DNA of 64,000 bases, from positions 172,656,165 through 172,720,164 of the forward strand of contig OY821521.1 in assembly GCA_963682025.1 (NCBI GenBank), in the 5' to 3' direction. The translations under genes were made by a program, and so were the position numbers. The notes beneath the pieces were generated by a model. That model was not told the origin of the DNA and did not search any database. It saw only the letters and a program-made list of their open reading frames with translations. The stretch's first letter is position 1; each line of letters begins with the position of its first letter. The DNA comes from Cordilura impudica (lineage: Eukaryota > Arthropoda > Insecta > Diptera > Scathophagidae). Shown one piece after another: positions 11,701 to 24,601 of the stretch.

Positions 11701-14700
11701 GAGCAAAGATTGAAACTTATAGATCTTCCTACACTTCAAACTAGAAGAATTATGTTAAAAATTACATTAATGGTGAAATAAATTCTTTAAATTTATTTTC
11801 TTCTGAAATAAATTTAAATATTCTTAATCGGGTCACAAGATATTACATACCATTGAAATTATAGTTTTGCAGATCTAGCTATCAACTTTTTAATCTAATA
11901 CATGTCCTGTGTAAATTTTATAATGATCACCTTGATCTGTTCATTTTTCGACCCAATTCATAAAATTAAAAAAATCTCTTGCGTAATATTTGATTTGTAA
12001 TATTGTAATATTTGGTTGCCGACTATAATATCTGTGTGAGAATATGTGTGAGAGAATTTTGTGACCGCCTCCACATGTTTTTGATAGGGAAATTTTACGG
12101 AAAATGTTTATAGAATTATAGTTTTATCAGTATTTGCAGCATTCCTGTTGTCAATTTTAATTATGTTCCTGATGCTCCTGATCAATTTATTTAAGTTTCC
12201 TGATGCCACGATGTTCCTGATCAATTCAGTTATGTTCCTGATATTTCTGATGTCCTGATGTTCCAGATCAATTTAATTATGTTCCTGATGTTCCAGATCA
12301 ATACTCTACTTTGCTCTTTGCTGCCTTGATTGTTTTGTGTAAATTCACCTTTGCTTTCTTTCCGTCTACCTGTATATGTAATGTCCGGGTTGTAATGTGC
12401 CCTTTTTGTAATGTGGCCGTGCTGCTAATTGTTTCGTGTTATGTCAATTTTTATTCCGTCCCTGATATCCTGATGTTCATGTTAAATTTAATTATGTTAA
12501 TTATGTTACTGATGTTCCTGATCAATTTCATTATGTTCCTGATATCGTGATGTTGAACTTAATTATATTCTTGATGTTCTGATCCCCTAATATTACTGAG
12601 CAATTTCTTTATTTTCCTGGTGCCCTGATATTCCATATGTTCCTGATGTTTTGATGTCCTAATGTTTCTGATCAATTTAATTATGTTCTTGTCGTACTGA
12701 CGCTCTGATGTTCGTGATCATTACGTTAACTCTGCTATGGCTGTTACAAGTTATTTGTTGATTGTTTTGTGTAATTTTGCTTTGTTTTCTTTGCGTCTAA
12801 ATGTATACGTAATGCGTCCAAGTTGTAATGTGTCAGTTTTGTAATGGGTCCGTGCTGTTTTGTGGTTTTTGTGTACTGTTATTTGTTATGTGATATGTGT
12901 TCTTCAACTTTTAAGTCATTATACTTTTTAACTTATGTTTGTAGGTTTTTTTTTTCTTCATCTTTATCATTATATTATTATTTATTAATATTATTAATTT
13001 TATTATTTCCTATTATTATTATAATTATTATTTTTATTATTTTTTTTTTATTTATTATTATTATTGATGTGTAAACATCTATACGCTCAGGGGGGTAAAA
13101 ATCTATTTCACAATACAATCACAAAAACAGAGTAAGACAAAAACGGTGCGAGTTATGAGTGTATTGATGCAATAAAATTATTGCAGCTAATTCAACAACC
13201 CTCAAGAATAAAACTATTACAAATATAACAATACCGAAGTTTATTAACTAACTCAACAACCAAAAAGTATAACACAATCACATATATAATAATATACAAG
13301 TATAACAGCTAATTAAACTAGCAAAACGCATAACAACTCTAAATTGAAAAAAATATGCTGAAAGCATAAGAACTTCCAACTTAAAAAATCTTTAATTACT
13401 AGCCCCCGTATTCATAATGACAAGTTAGCTGCTGCTTACATGTCGCGCTCAACGGGGTTCTTACTAGTCAACCGATTAGCCTTAGTTTTTAGTTAGCACA
13501 TAATTTATTCATAATCAATTTTTTGTTGTCATCTAATAGCTTTAAAAACAACTCTGAAATTTGTAATGCCACCATATTTTTTGCATTAATGCCACCTGAT
13601 CTAGTGAAAATCAACTCTACATATCAAATTGTGTGATTTCACTCCTTCATTTTTTTAAAATTAATATTTACAAGTGTTAAGTTTACGACAAAATTATTTT
13701 AATTTGAAAATTATGTAAAAAAAATGTTTAAAAGATCCGCAAAGAAAAAAATATTTATTTGCACTTAAAAATAATTTATATATTTTGTTATGCTTAGTTT
13801 GACACACATCAGCTGTTTTAACATACTTAGTCAGTGTTTGAAAGGTTGTTGATCTGAGTTTAGCAAATGCAGCAGCAAGTGCATTATAAATAATACTCAT
13901 GCTAGATACTGCATAACTTTACATTATGAATACGGCCGTAGATGTTTAGACATCTCCCCTGTGATCGGACTCACATATTTTTTTTCCTTTTTAATATTGT
14001 TATTACTAAATAATCGTTGTAACAAGATATTTCATATCCAGCTGATGTTAAAATTACTGTAGCTGATGTAATAAATAAATAAACAATTCGGATGGGGAAT
14101 TTCAATGTGGGAGTAAAATTTCAAACATTTTGATGTTCCTCGCCAAAATTTTACGTTTTTCGATCTGCTAATCATAAAAATTGTTACCGCCCAATTCATA
14201 TTGAATAACTATGAGCTAGGAGGCAACATTTCAACCATTTTGCCCTACGATGCTTAGCTTACATAAGCGATTTTATGATCCACGCCAAAATTTTACGTCT
14301 TTTGATCTGGCAACCCTAGAATTCGTTAATGCCTAATACATATGGGGTATCATAGTTAGGGGCAAAATTTCAACAATTGTTGCCCTACGATGCTTAGTTT
14401 TAGAAACAAAAGCGATCCTATATACCCCGCTAAAAGATGTATGATTGATAATTATTCATTTAATTAATAATACGTATACGCATACGTACAGCATTACACA
14501 TTCATCAAATCAGGGAGTCATTGTTAAGCTAAGTAAAGCCTATGCTAAAAAAAATCGGATTTTACGTTAAATTTTTTTAATTTAGACTTACTTTTTATCT
14601 GTTTCATGACCAGCTAAAGCATAAAAACCCATAAAATCCAATGGCAAACAATTACTGGGTAAACCCTTATTTAAACCTTTATGTAATTTACGTGCAAACA

Positions 14701-17700
14701 TTTCACGTACTTGTGGCACGGTATCACACTAAACGAATACAAAAAAATATATATTTATATATATAACAAAAATAGTTTTGTGAAAAAAAAATTGAATTTC
14801 CATTCTTACCATCAATTGTGCTAAACTATAATACTGTTCGGCAGTGTATTGATCTCCTACACCTTTCTGTTCACATACTTTTAACATAGCACAGGCAGCA
14901 GCCACACGAAACCATGATGATTCGGCTGCAAACATTCGTTTGTGATTGAGCAAATCTCCGCCATGATGTATAAAGGCAATCAGCATGCGGAATGTTTTCT
15001 TGGCCGAGGCTTCATCATCCTTCAGCCCCAATAGCCAACGGGCCATAGTCTTGAGACCGTCCAATTTGCATAGTGTATCGGCTGGTAAATCGTTTTGTTC
15101 ACACCAATCACCTTCGATTTTCGTACAAACCCTATCTTCAGGTACTGGCTGTATCAACAATTCCTTAACAATCCGTCTAGCAATCATATTTTTGATTTTA
15201 TCTGCAAATGCCTTAGGCATATTGTAAGCTATATGACCCATAGTCACTACTTTCGTACGTTGTTTAAGACAATTCGGTTTTAAGGTAAATCGTAAATTAT
15301 CCATGATATCATTGAAAATGGGATGTATCATTTTTGGTGCATCTATACATTCACCAGTGCCAGTGCCACCATTCACTTGTGTCTGGGTATTCACAAATAT
15401 ACAACGTACAGCATGTTTGGCCTGCTTCGGCGTACCATCAATGGCGAAATCTTTACAAACCGGCGCCAATTCTTCTAATATATTGGGATCAACTGATATT
15501 AGAGGTTTGTACCGTCCCAAATGCGTTAGTGACTTTAGTATTAATGGAGCAGCATAATCTTCATCATAGCTAAGAAGTGAAATCATATGAACAAGAGTTT
15601 TGTCCGTAAAGAAATGTGGTGAAAACAAATATGATAAAGCCTGGAAAATAGATAATAAAATGAAACGATAACGAGTTTCACATACATATATGTTTTAACT
15701 TACAGTTAATAATTTTAAACCTTTTTCGCCGGCCTCATAACTTGGAAGGCTTACTTCTTGAATTGTTTCACCACCCCGCATACAATCTTCTATTAAACTA
15801 TAAAACATTAAAGAAAATTCATTTTGAATTTAAGTAATTTTTATATGGAAATATACTCAAAAACTATATTTGTTATGGTTCGAAGGACCAAAAATCAATC
15901 TGCAAGCCAAATTTTTTATATTAAAAATAAGTAAGAAAATTACAGTCGGTCTAGACCGACTATATGATACCCTATACCATGCGTTTAGAGACCCTATCTC
16001 TTAGCCAATTTGAGTGGCATTGTTATTTTTTTTTGCATTCGGATATGAAAAAGTTCATATCGGATGCTATATTCATATGGCGACTAGATGGAAAAATGGA
16101 CCGATCCTGACCATATTTGGTAAGGTCACTTATATTTTGCAAAACATACAAACCAAATTTAAGAAAAATCTGTGCAATACTTTTGTTTTTCGATAGATTT
16201 AAGTGAAGATCGGGAATCAGCTTCATATGGGGACTATGACTAAGAATTGTCCTATAGGGTTTATTTTTGGACTACTGATAAATGGATTAAATAAACATAA
16301 ACAAACCCAATTTAACCGAGATCTATATAATTCGTATATTATGGCAATCTGAGTCGGTTTCACAGGGGTCATTGGTATTGAGACTAGGTCTGGACATTAA
16401 CCGATTTTCACTAATTTCAATAGCGTTCATCCTATGGCCGATGGAAGCTTATATACTAAATTTTTCCAATATATATTCATGTTTGCGACCTGAAGTTTGA
16501 TTACAAGGTTTACACGGACAGTCAGCCGGACGGACGGACATCGCTAAATCGACTCAGAAAGTGATTCTGAGGGGAAATGGGTTTTAAATCACTCCGTGAC
16601 TGTGTGACTATGCATGACTATATCGACCAAGTTTCAGATTGGTTGGATGAGGGGAAATTCGTTTTAAATCTCTCCGTGACTGTGCGTGACTTTGCGTGAC
16701 TAAGTCAAAGTTAATTTTTTTTTCACAGCAAGTGTATGGACCAAGTTTCAGATCGATCGGATGATAGGAAATGACATATAGATCACTCCGTGACTGTACG
16801 TGACTACGCCAAAATTAATCTGTAGTCATAACAAGACTATGGGCCAAGTTTCAGATCAATTGGTTGAGGAATGGGGTTGCCCCATGCCAGTAAGTATGAT
16901 TTAAAAGAAAGAGTTTATAAAAATCTGTAGTTTTTTCATATTCATATATATTTTTCATGAAGATGTGTAACATTTTTTTAACAGAATTATCCGTTTCTAT
17001 ATAAAAAAAATCAGAAAAAATTTCAATTTTAAAAATTTCTATTATTTATTTACATATCTTTCTAAAATCCTCCGATTCGAAGCACATTTTTTGTATTAAA
17101 AAAACTTTAAATCCTTAAATAATTTTTTAAAATCAAATAGAATCGGTTATAATATATAAATATAATTTTGATAAAAAAATATAGTTTCAAGTTCGAAGGA
17201 CCAATTTAATTGTAAGAAAAACTATAAAAAAATTATTAAAATTCTGATATAAATGTCCGGTGTACAAATTTTGATTATATGATAAAAAAAATATTATTTA
17301 CACAAATTTTTGAAATTTAAAAAAAGGTTTTGGAAATATTGGAAATATTTATAATAATAAATAAATATTTTATTATTATTTATAATTAAAACGTATATAT
17401 TTTATGTAATAAATAATTATACTTATACTTATGCAGGCAATTTTTTACTATAATAATCTCCGATTCGAAGTCCGTTTTTTCTGAAAAACTTGAATTCTGT
17501 GAATATTTTCTTATTTAAAAATTATACATTCTATAAAACTTTAAAAACATGAAAGAAAATAAATTATAGACTTCAATAATCTGGTTTTTTATTCCCTATA
17601 CCACTCTGTGGTCGGGGTACAATGAGTTCATGCCAAAAATAATTTATCTTTTATTGTATTGATCGACTCAAAATCATTTTCTGAGTCGATTAGCGACGTC

Positions 17701-20700
17701 CGCTTACCCGCCCGTTTGCCCGTGTGTTTCCATTCAAATCTTGTAATCTAACTACAGGTCGCAAATATGAATATAGTTTGATGAAATTTAGTATATAAGC
17801 TTTTATCGACCTTAGAACGAACTCCATTGGTGAAAATCGGAACATGTTCTGACCTGGCCCCCATACAAATAACTCCAACCAGATCGACTAAAATTGTCAA
17901 AAGATCCAGATTATCCTAAAACTATCGATAAAATTTGGTGTATGTGTATGTAATATACCCACTAATCAGTAGTTAAAAAAACCCTATAAAACTGATACCC
18001 GGTCTTCACTGGAATCTAAAAAAAAAAAACAAAAACAAAAATGTTGCACAGATTTTTTTAAAATTTGGTTTATATATGTTTTTGTGAAAAGTATGAGAAT
18101 TTACTAAATATGGTCATGATTGGTCCATTTTTTGACCTAGTCCCCATATAAAAATAGAATCCGATATGATTATTTTCATATTTGCAGAGTGAAAATTCAG
18201 TTACAAAAATTCACCTTAAACAACTGAACAGTATAATATATATATTTGTTTACGGGTTGAAGGACCAATAAAATTGTAAGAAAATTTCAGCTTTTTAATT
18301 TTTTTTTTTCCTAAAAAGCTTATAAGTTTAGGAGAATGTATTTAAATTTTTTTTAATAGAAATTTTTTAATAAAGAAATTATCATCATAGACTTTATTTT
18401 AGATGACTGCTGTTTTTTTTTTTTTTTTTGTAGAGCAATCTGTATCATTTTTTCTAAAAGAGATGTCGAAATCTATTTGAAATCTTGATTCGAAGGAACT
18501 CTTTTTGTTAACACTAGAAAGACTGAAACTTAGTATATACCTATAGTGCCCTAAAGCAGTCAAAATGACCGCATTGTGAAAGAATAACTATTGTGTGAAG
18601 AAATTTGTTGGTTTCACTTATGTTCGTTAGCTTTTCAAATTTCTCACTTCTATTCGACATTTCTTTCATCAATTTAGGGCACAAAAGACATAAAATAAAC
18701 AACTTATTAGAACAAGTATCACTGCAAAATGATTTGATAAACAAGCACTAGTTTATCTTATTGAGCAACTGCAACTTGTCAAGTATCGACAATTTATCAT
18801 ATACTTGTATGTTATCATGTGACGGTAATCAGTAAAAAATTGTTATTTCAATACAGAGCCGAATTGTTTATATAAGAAATTTACTCTATTCAATAATAAG
18901 AGTCGTTTGATTATTTAAAATTTACCAAGCAGTCAAAATGACTGCGTTTGGGCAATATTGCGGGTGAATAATATTAAAAATCTCTTTGGGTTGGAGATGT
19001 TACAACTAAAAAGGAGCCCAATCTAAAAAAGTGATTTATTTATAATTACTCGATTATAAGTAATTATAATTGGGGTAATTCAGTGTCAAAAAATTTCAAT
19101 GGATATCATGAACAATTTAATTGACTCTATGTCTCGGCGTTGTGAATCAGTACTAAAATATAATGGATACTCAATAAAATATTGATAGTAAAAATAGAGG
19201 GAAAGTTTTCAATTATTGTATAATAAAGGTTTCCAATGTTTTATCAACTAATGTCAATGAATACTTTTAAGTTTTGTTTTTTTTTTTTCTGAAGTTAAGC
19301 TATTTTACGTTAATATTTTTTCTTTTGTAAATAAATAAAATATGCTAAATTTTAAACTATAATGACCGTTCAAGTGGTAAAAAATATATTTTTTTCTTCA
19401 TATCCTACTTACCCAATTAAAATTCCCACAGATTCCTTATCAATCATTACCGAGGCAATGCGTTCTATTAACATTTTAACAGTTTGATAGTAGAGATTCG
19501 TCATAATGGGGGTGCCGAGTTTTTTCAAAAGCAATGACATTGTATCAGCACATTCTTTACATGAAACATCACGTTTCAAAATGATTTCCATGTAGCGCAA
19601 CAGTGCCGGATCCTTACGCATATTCGTACTGAATTTATTCAGATATTCGGAAGCTTTTATGGGATCTGCCAGTAATTTACAAATGATAGATTCTTTAATT
19701 TTAAGTTGATTTTGCAGTGAAGTTGTCATTTCTTTAGTTTTATGTAATTTTACCCATTCGAGGACGGTTTTACGTGTTTTCATTTGATTTTTCTGCAGTT
19801 CTATAAATGCTTTTGTGGCATTATCGTCAAATGTACCCATAAGATGATAAAGTTGTTTCATACGTTCAACTGGTGGCAGTTTATAGGGCACTAATGAGGT
19901 GATTAATAAACGTTCGACTTGTAAACGATCTTCCAATGTAGGCATATAATAACCGTGCATTATTTTATTTTTAATCCATTCTATGGATTTCTTAACATCA
20001 TTCGTTAGATCGTTAGGCTCACATATAGCTTTTTTGTATATAAAAGCCAATCCCCACATAGCTTCTTTGCGTATCTTAAACTTTTTGTCTAGAGTACGTT
20101 CTCTTACAAAATCTAAAAGATCTTCCGATTCACAGACTATGGTAAATTCACGTTTAGCTGTCTCAACTATGGACATAACAACTTCGTAGCGAACACTTTC
20201 ATCGGAGTCATGCTGTCGGGCACGCAAACATTGTATGATATCTTCGCGGAGGTGAGGTTGATTAAGTAAAAAATGCATTGATGATTGAACGCATTTCACA
20301 CGTATTAAAACAGCTATGTCACAGAAACGTCCCAAAAACATACGTAATAAGGCGGGATGTTTTTTCGATAATTGAGAGTCCTTTTCGGAGAACATACGTG
20401 CCAATAAAGAGACAGCCTCTGTAAAAGAAAATTGTTATAATAAGGGGTTTTCTTCTTTAATTTTGATCAATAAATTAATTTTACACTAACTTAAACGTTC
20501 TTGTATATCTGAAGATTTCAATTTACATTCTAGCTGAGGAAGAACTGAACACAAAATATTTGGACATATTATGTGCAGTTCATATATCAGATCATAGATC
20601 TTGTGGCATATTTCGTATTTATAATCAATTTTATCCAATACTAAAACTTGATTGAAGAACTATAAGCGATAGAAGGGGAATATATGAAAAATTTTAGATT

Positions 20701-21555
20701 AATTTAGTAAATTAACTTCTATTAGCTAAAATCATTGGTCTTTTGGAAGCCTATTTTAAGGCCTTACCATTTTTATTATATTTTCGAGTGAATCACAAGT
20801 CTTTACGATCAATTGTTCGGCCAATTGATAGGCATATTTGTTTTGCGATTTTTTAGGTTCAACAATATTAATCAAAATCAAATCCAAAATGTCGGTTGTA
20901 AAATTATCTGCTTCATTTATCAAAGGCGACATGATATCGATCATAAAATTTTTAACTTTGGTACTATGCTCCTCACTGAAACGTAAAATAAGCCATTTAA
21001 AATAAAAATAATAATAATTTCAACTTACTTGACAATTTTAAACATCATGCCAAATAGTTCACAAAATATATGTGCACACTCCTCCAGTTCGAAACACATA
21101 TTGAATGACTTGACATAAGCTAAATTTTCCAAAAGATAAAAGTAACGTTTGAAGGATGGATCTTTCGGATCTTTAAGACCCAGTAATTGTTTGATAAAAA
21201 ACAAAAATATAGTCTTGACTTGATCTTGATCTTTGTAGGGTGCTTCAGGAGCATAAACACGTAAAACATCAGCTATACAACAGGCCACCAACAGTTGAAC
21301 ATCACGTGAACAATGATGCAGAAAGTAATCATCGGCCAGATGCAGTGACAGGGGAATATATTGTTGATACATGCCATCATCTTGGTCCATGGCTTGTAAA
21401 ACATTTGCTAATGTCTGGTAGGTATATATAAAAAGTTGTGTGAAATGTGGTATGAGGATTTTTTTAGAACTTACTTTTAAACGTCTTATTAGTTCATCTG
21501 TTCCCAGGTCTTCTGTAAGTGGTCTGCATCCAGATGGATATGCAATATCTGCCAT
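8702..21555 (-). CDS. pds5: Pds5, cohesin-associated HEAT-repeat protein (11 exons; C-terminus unresolved)
   Basis: Pds5 binds the cohesin ring in the nucleus and controls its loading, release (with Wapl) and sister-chromatid cohesion. I joined exons by reading frame and GT-AG sites: 21555-21475, 21414-21029, 20975-20768, 20659-20491, 20418-19413, 15797-15704, 15640-14810, 14728-14592, 9522-9443, 9371-9103, 9025-8702. All phases agree and give 1195 codons, close to the roughly 1.2-thousand-residue insect proteins as I recall them. The protein starts MADIAYPSGCRPLTEDLG, then helical HEAT-type repeats; KYEICHKIYDLIYELHIICP and ARMFSEKDSQLSKKHPALLR are typical of the family. The start codon is the first ATG of the conserved N-terminus. 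The introns 15798-19412 and 9523-14591 are 3.6 and 5.1 kb and full of repeats; the others are mostly short. The end is uncertain: a strong donor follows position 8702, but reading through it adds 29 residues before a stop at 8612. A last exon further left was not found. Confidence 0.95.
9753..10550 (+). mobile_element. Nonautonomous Helitron, copy 1 (in pds5 intron, with nested MITE)
   Basis: 5' end TC (tcgataatattaataggc), 3' end CTAG (ctggaatctgctag) preceded by the hairpin ctcgaatttcgag. The base before is A and the base after is T, as for canonical Helitrons. Four copies in the window share these ends. The extra length compared with the 364-368 bp copies comes from the insertion 9916-10424. 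Confidence 0.85.
9916..10424. mobile_element. MITE nested in Helitron copy 1 (AAT target duplication)
   Basis: Terminal inverted repeat cagcccaatt ... aattgggctg, flanked by AAT at 9913-9915 and 10425-10427. The Helitron at 59862-61035 shows the uninterrupted site (ttaatgagtttg near 60909). Superfamily not assigned. Confidence 0.8.
10551..11379. other. pds5 intron sequence, nothing recognised
   Basis: AT-rich. 10840-11040 is less AT-rich (catcgtcgccacgagtctgc) and looks like an old transposon relic, but gives no readable domain. Confidence 0.4.
11380..11600 (-). mobile_element. Helentron-like repeat, family C (partial)
   Basis: Ends with the family C hairpin (gattcggcccagccgaattt) and cactcttacttgtttt, the reverse of the C start at 53408. 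The body matches 30790-30910. Confidence 0.7.
11620..11990 (+). pseudogene. C-terminal remnant of a jockey-like reverse transcriptase
   Basis: Broken frames read RYGVQKQFLLFTLRGLDW, then YEQRLKLIDLPTLQTRRIML. This is the C-terminal pattern of insect non-LTR ORF2 proteins, like that at 3000-3240. Lies in a pds5 intron. Confidence 0.65.
12130..12720. repeat. Degenerate TTCCTGATGTTCCTGATCAATTTAATTATG-type minisatellite
   Basis: Repeated gttcctgatgttcctgatca and caatttaattatgttcctga motifs with spacing of about 30-60 bp, interrupted by T-rich sequence at 12305-12460. The open frame at 12311 is repeat-derived. Confidence 0.75.
13403..13938. mobile_element. MITE with TAG target duplication (536 bp)
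   Basis: Ends cccccgtattcataatgaca and cattatgaatacggccg form an imperfect terminal inverted repeat. TAG flanks at 13400-13402 and 13939-13941. The related sequence at 38695-38750 carries the same flanks joined without the insert (actagatgtttac, then cccctgtgatcggactcaca), so the ends are supported by an empty site. Confidence 0.85.
13942..14591. other. pds5 intron, no gene
   Basis: Holds two diverged repeats of a segment of about 125 bp: ccaaaattttacgt near 14145 and 14280, and ttgccctacgatgcttag near 14239 and 14380. Otherwise AT-rich. Confidence 0.5.
15928..16575 (+). mobile_element. Helentron-like repeat, family B, truncated, in the large pds5 intron
   Basis: Starts aagtaagaaaattacagtcg with the hairpin agtcggtctagaccgact. 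It keeps the cagccggacggacggacatc block near 16520 and stops at gattctgagg, without the ggtataggg end. Confidence 0.75.
16575..16880. repeat. Three tandem units of about 110 bp (CCGTGACTGTG)
   Basis: Each unit carries atcactccgtgactgt, a run of gtgact motifs, then gaccaagtttcagat. It directly follows the truncated Helentron, so it may be an expanded internal part of a relative. Confidence 0.85.
17590..18200 (-). mobile_element. Helentron-like repeat, family B, reversed and diverged
   Basis: Read on the minus strand it has the family B order: catatttgcag and gaccaatcatgac motifs, a GGCGGGTAAGC-type remnant of the GACGG tract (17690-17735), and the end matching ccctataccactctgtggtc at 17593. 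Confidence 0.7.
18201..19412. other. pds5 intron, nothing recognised
   Basis: Very AT-rich. Two short stretches, near 18556 and 18930, share gcagtcaaaatgac. No gene seen. Confidence 0.4.
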
Positions 21556-23080
21556 GTTTTAAAAATAAATACCGGCAGATTTTTTTTTCTATTTATATTC
21601 GGTACTTTTTGAAATCAAAGGAGAAAAAATTAAAATCATTTATTATCCTTACAAAAAAAGAAATTAAAATAAAAAGTTTTCGTTATTTAAAAAGGGTTCT
21701 GAAGCATATCAGTAAAACCTATTGTACTGATATGAGACTGCGCTTGCAAAGAAAGGATGCACCCAGTATCTGGTGTAATTTGGATTTGTAGAAAAAAGTA
21801 CTGCGCATCTAAAAAATTATAGGTTCTAACCATTTTCCATTTGGCGGTAGTTCTAAGAATAACGTTTTTCGAGTTAACTTTATCTAAAGGTATTTGTAAC
21901 GAAAAAGTACTTTAAATCTTGATGGAAACACTTTATACGATCTTTCAAAATTTTCATGGCATGATAACCAGGACTAACACTAACAAAATGATTTAAAAGT
22001 TCCACCATTTGAGATTACCGTGAGCAGAACTTATCATTTGAGATCTTCAAAATATTGTCTAGTGTGTGAGCTTAAAACTTCGATACAGTAAGAGAGAAAA
22101 ACACAATATTGTACTAAAGAAATTTTTGTATCCTTATTTCTTGTCATTTAATTATATCCTTTTTTTTATGAAACAACATCGTGGCACTTATCAATTCTAT
22201 GCAATTACTTTTTCGTTTTATTATGCTTTTATTGTAATATATTCCTTAATTTTATTTTTGATTTCACTTCGTGGCTGCTTCTTTATTGCTTTATTTTTTC
22301 CATTAGTGTTTTTTCTGATGATTTTTTTTTTGGTTATTTCGTTTATACAACAAGTAGATTTGAGTTTATTTCCAATATTTACATGTTCAAGTTTTGTTTA
22401 ATTATAAAAATTTGGTTTTAAAGTTGTTTTTTTCCACTGATTATTTTAATTTTATATCCCCGAGTTTTTTTTACGATTTGTTTAGCACTTTATCACAATT
22501 CTACGCCATCTTTTGAGGCGTCACAAGTTTTTTTTCTTAACGACAGATGACAGCACTGTTGTGAAGAAAAAAAAAATGTAAATGACAGATGGCAGCAGTT
22601 GTATCTTATACACTGAGATAAAGAGCTAAAGTGATTGACAGATGCCGATGTCTTGCTTTTCGCGAGTAACTCGATTATAATACAATACAATGTTAGCTAA
22701 AGCGGCCAGAGTGGACCCAAAAGTTTTCTTTTCATGCTATAAATCTACGTGTGTTTGTTGTAAATTACGGCTGAAAAATTTTATAAGCTGGCCTATTCGA
22801 ATTAAATTTTTTTAATAAGATTCTGGAAAAATTGATTAATTTTAGATAAATAAAAAATATTTCATTAATATATGTATTATATCCGTTTTATTTCACTATA
22901 TATACATTAAATAATGTATATATATATAAATATATTGATATATGTGTGTATATTTTTAAATATTTGGAGCAAGATTTTGGAACAATTTTTTTCTTGGAGT
23001 TAATTACATTTTAAATAAATTCGTTATATTGATATTAAAATAATTTTAGGTTTTAATATTATACGAAGACTGAATTTTGT
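21556..23080. promoter_or_regulatory. Region between the metallophosphoesterase 3' end and the pds5 start
   Basis: About 1.5 kb without a gene. It must hold the pds5 promoter and the metallophosphoesterase 3' end. I cannot name single elements. The part up to about 22925 is copied upstream of the chimera, so the copy inherited the likely promoter. A plus-strand open frame at 22066-22401 is only a hydrophobic T-rich stretch. Confidence 0.5.
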
Positions 23081-24601
23081 TTAAAACTCCGGTGTACTAT
23101 TGTTAACAAGTTGATATTGAGTTTGACGTTTGGATATGTTTCGAAAAGGACAGCGAGTCATCATACGAAAAACTATAGCAAAGCATAAAATAAAAAATAG
23201 CCAAAAAAGATAGAATATTAAAGATATAAAACGATTTGGTAGCCATAATACGGTATATTTGAGATCATAATTTTCTGAAATAAACCAAAATAAGAATTAT
23301 ATAAATTGTTTAACTGATTTTTATTTATGTTTGACCCTACCTATAACCGCATAACCCATGCCAATATTAGTTTTACCCATTCTATATGAAGACGTGGGCA
23401 CCATAATTTCCAAATAATTATGTTCTTGTTCTTTTGTTGTCTTCAAATTGAAATGTTTCACAGCGGTTTCATAAAAATTTATCACTTTTGTAGAGGGATG
23501 TACAAATATACGCGATTCATGCCAATGGCCAGAGAATATAATATGAGGATCAAGTTCTGTTAAAATGGCTCTTAGCAAAGGTCCACCACCTATAAGTATG
23601 GGAGCATGTGATAGACCAATACGCAATTTCTGTTGATTATTTGTTCTATCGGGATTTGTAAAATCCAACATCATACGATTTATTTTGAAAAAACGCAAAC
23701 GCTGATAATCAAATATATCTCGTTGAGTAAAGGCCTCTTCAAAGCGATGTACATTTAAATTGGATATATATTCACCATTTTCACCGCCAATATCATTATC
23801 ACCTGGTATATGGATTAGCTGATTAAAGGGAGAGATCATTTTAAACTGTAACCAAAAATGAAAGTCAAAACTCCACCTATATCTATATATAGAAGGAAAT
23901 ACCCACTTTTTTGTTATCTTCAGTTTTATAAATGTGCTTAAATCTCTGTACATAACTTTCAAACTCCTCTGGTGAAGCCACATTACCCTCATCTAATAAG
24001 TCACCCAAAAAGCATATGATATGGGGCTTGGTAAAGGTTAACGCTTGTCTAAAAGTTTTATGCAAGTACCTAAAATTATAAAAATAAAGATATAAAGGAA
24101 AATTTTTGGGAGCTATAAATCTTTACTAACCTGTCTGAATCATATCGTGCCAAACCACTGTAAAACGATTTATCATAGGTTAAACCCAATAGCTGTGGAT
24201 CTGCTATTAATAGAATGCGTGTGCAATTATCTGCAAATTATAAATACATGAAAACTTAACATAATCATCGCTATAATGACAGATATAATCTGTAGTTTAT
24301 ATATTTTCTCACTCAATAAAATTAAAATAAATATAAATGCTGTTATAAATGCGGTTTCTGTATTTATTCTTAGTATTAAAAACTTACCCAATTTACAATT
24401 GATTTCTTGCCAAGTATTACGGTTAAAGTAATAAATGAAAATTTCATTATAAAAGCATAACAATAATGTAATCAGCAATATTGTTCTTGTAACTAATCTG
24501 TTAGTAAAGTAAAAGTACAAAATTAAAATCAATAACTCATCATCTTATATCATTTGTGTGACCTCCTCTTACCTATTTGCAAAACGAAAAGAAGGCATCA
24601 T
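23081..24601 (-). CDS. Metallophosphoesterase, MPPE1/PGAP5/TED1 family (6 exons, complete)
   Basis: This is a membrane-anchored calcineurin-like metallophosphoesterase. Relatives act in the ER/Golgi; PGAP5 trims an ethanolamine phosphate from GPI anchors, and a fly MPPE acts in glycoprotein processing. Exons: 24601-24573, 24497-24388, 24230-24131, 24069-23907, 23845-23341, 23274-23081. Frames join exactly (1101 nt, 366 residues plus stop). Seen in order: an N-terminal hydrophobic anchor (residues about 10-32, LVTRTILLITLLLCF), metal-site motifs ADPQLLG, FLGDLLDEG, PGDNDIGGE, then SHAP and FSGHWHE, and a C-terminal membrane segment (LIFYLFWLFFILCFAIVF) ahead of a short tail. That last segment lies in an exon that is missed if the donor at 23340 is read through. 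An in-frame TAA lies just upstream of the ATG. The gene ends about 1.5 kb upstream of the pds5 start, in the same direction. I cannot tell whether it is the PGAP5 or the MPPE orthologue, so no symbol is given. Confidence 0.9.

Noticed and set aside
12311..13074. Plus-strand open frames in a pds5 intron
   Set aside because: They come from the TTCCTGATG minisatellite and a T-rich tract and have no recognisable domain.
14985..15573. Plus-strand open frames opposite pds5 exon 7
   Set aside because: Antisense shadows of a conserved coding exon.
22066..22401. 111-residue hydrophobic plus-strand open frame upstream of pds5
   Set aside because: T-rich sequence gives F, L, I runs by chance; the duplicated copy at 33430-33560 does not keep the frame.
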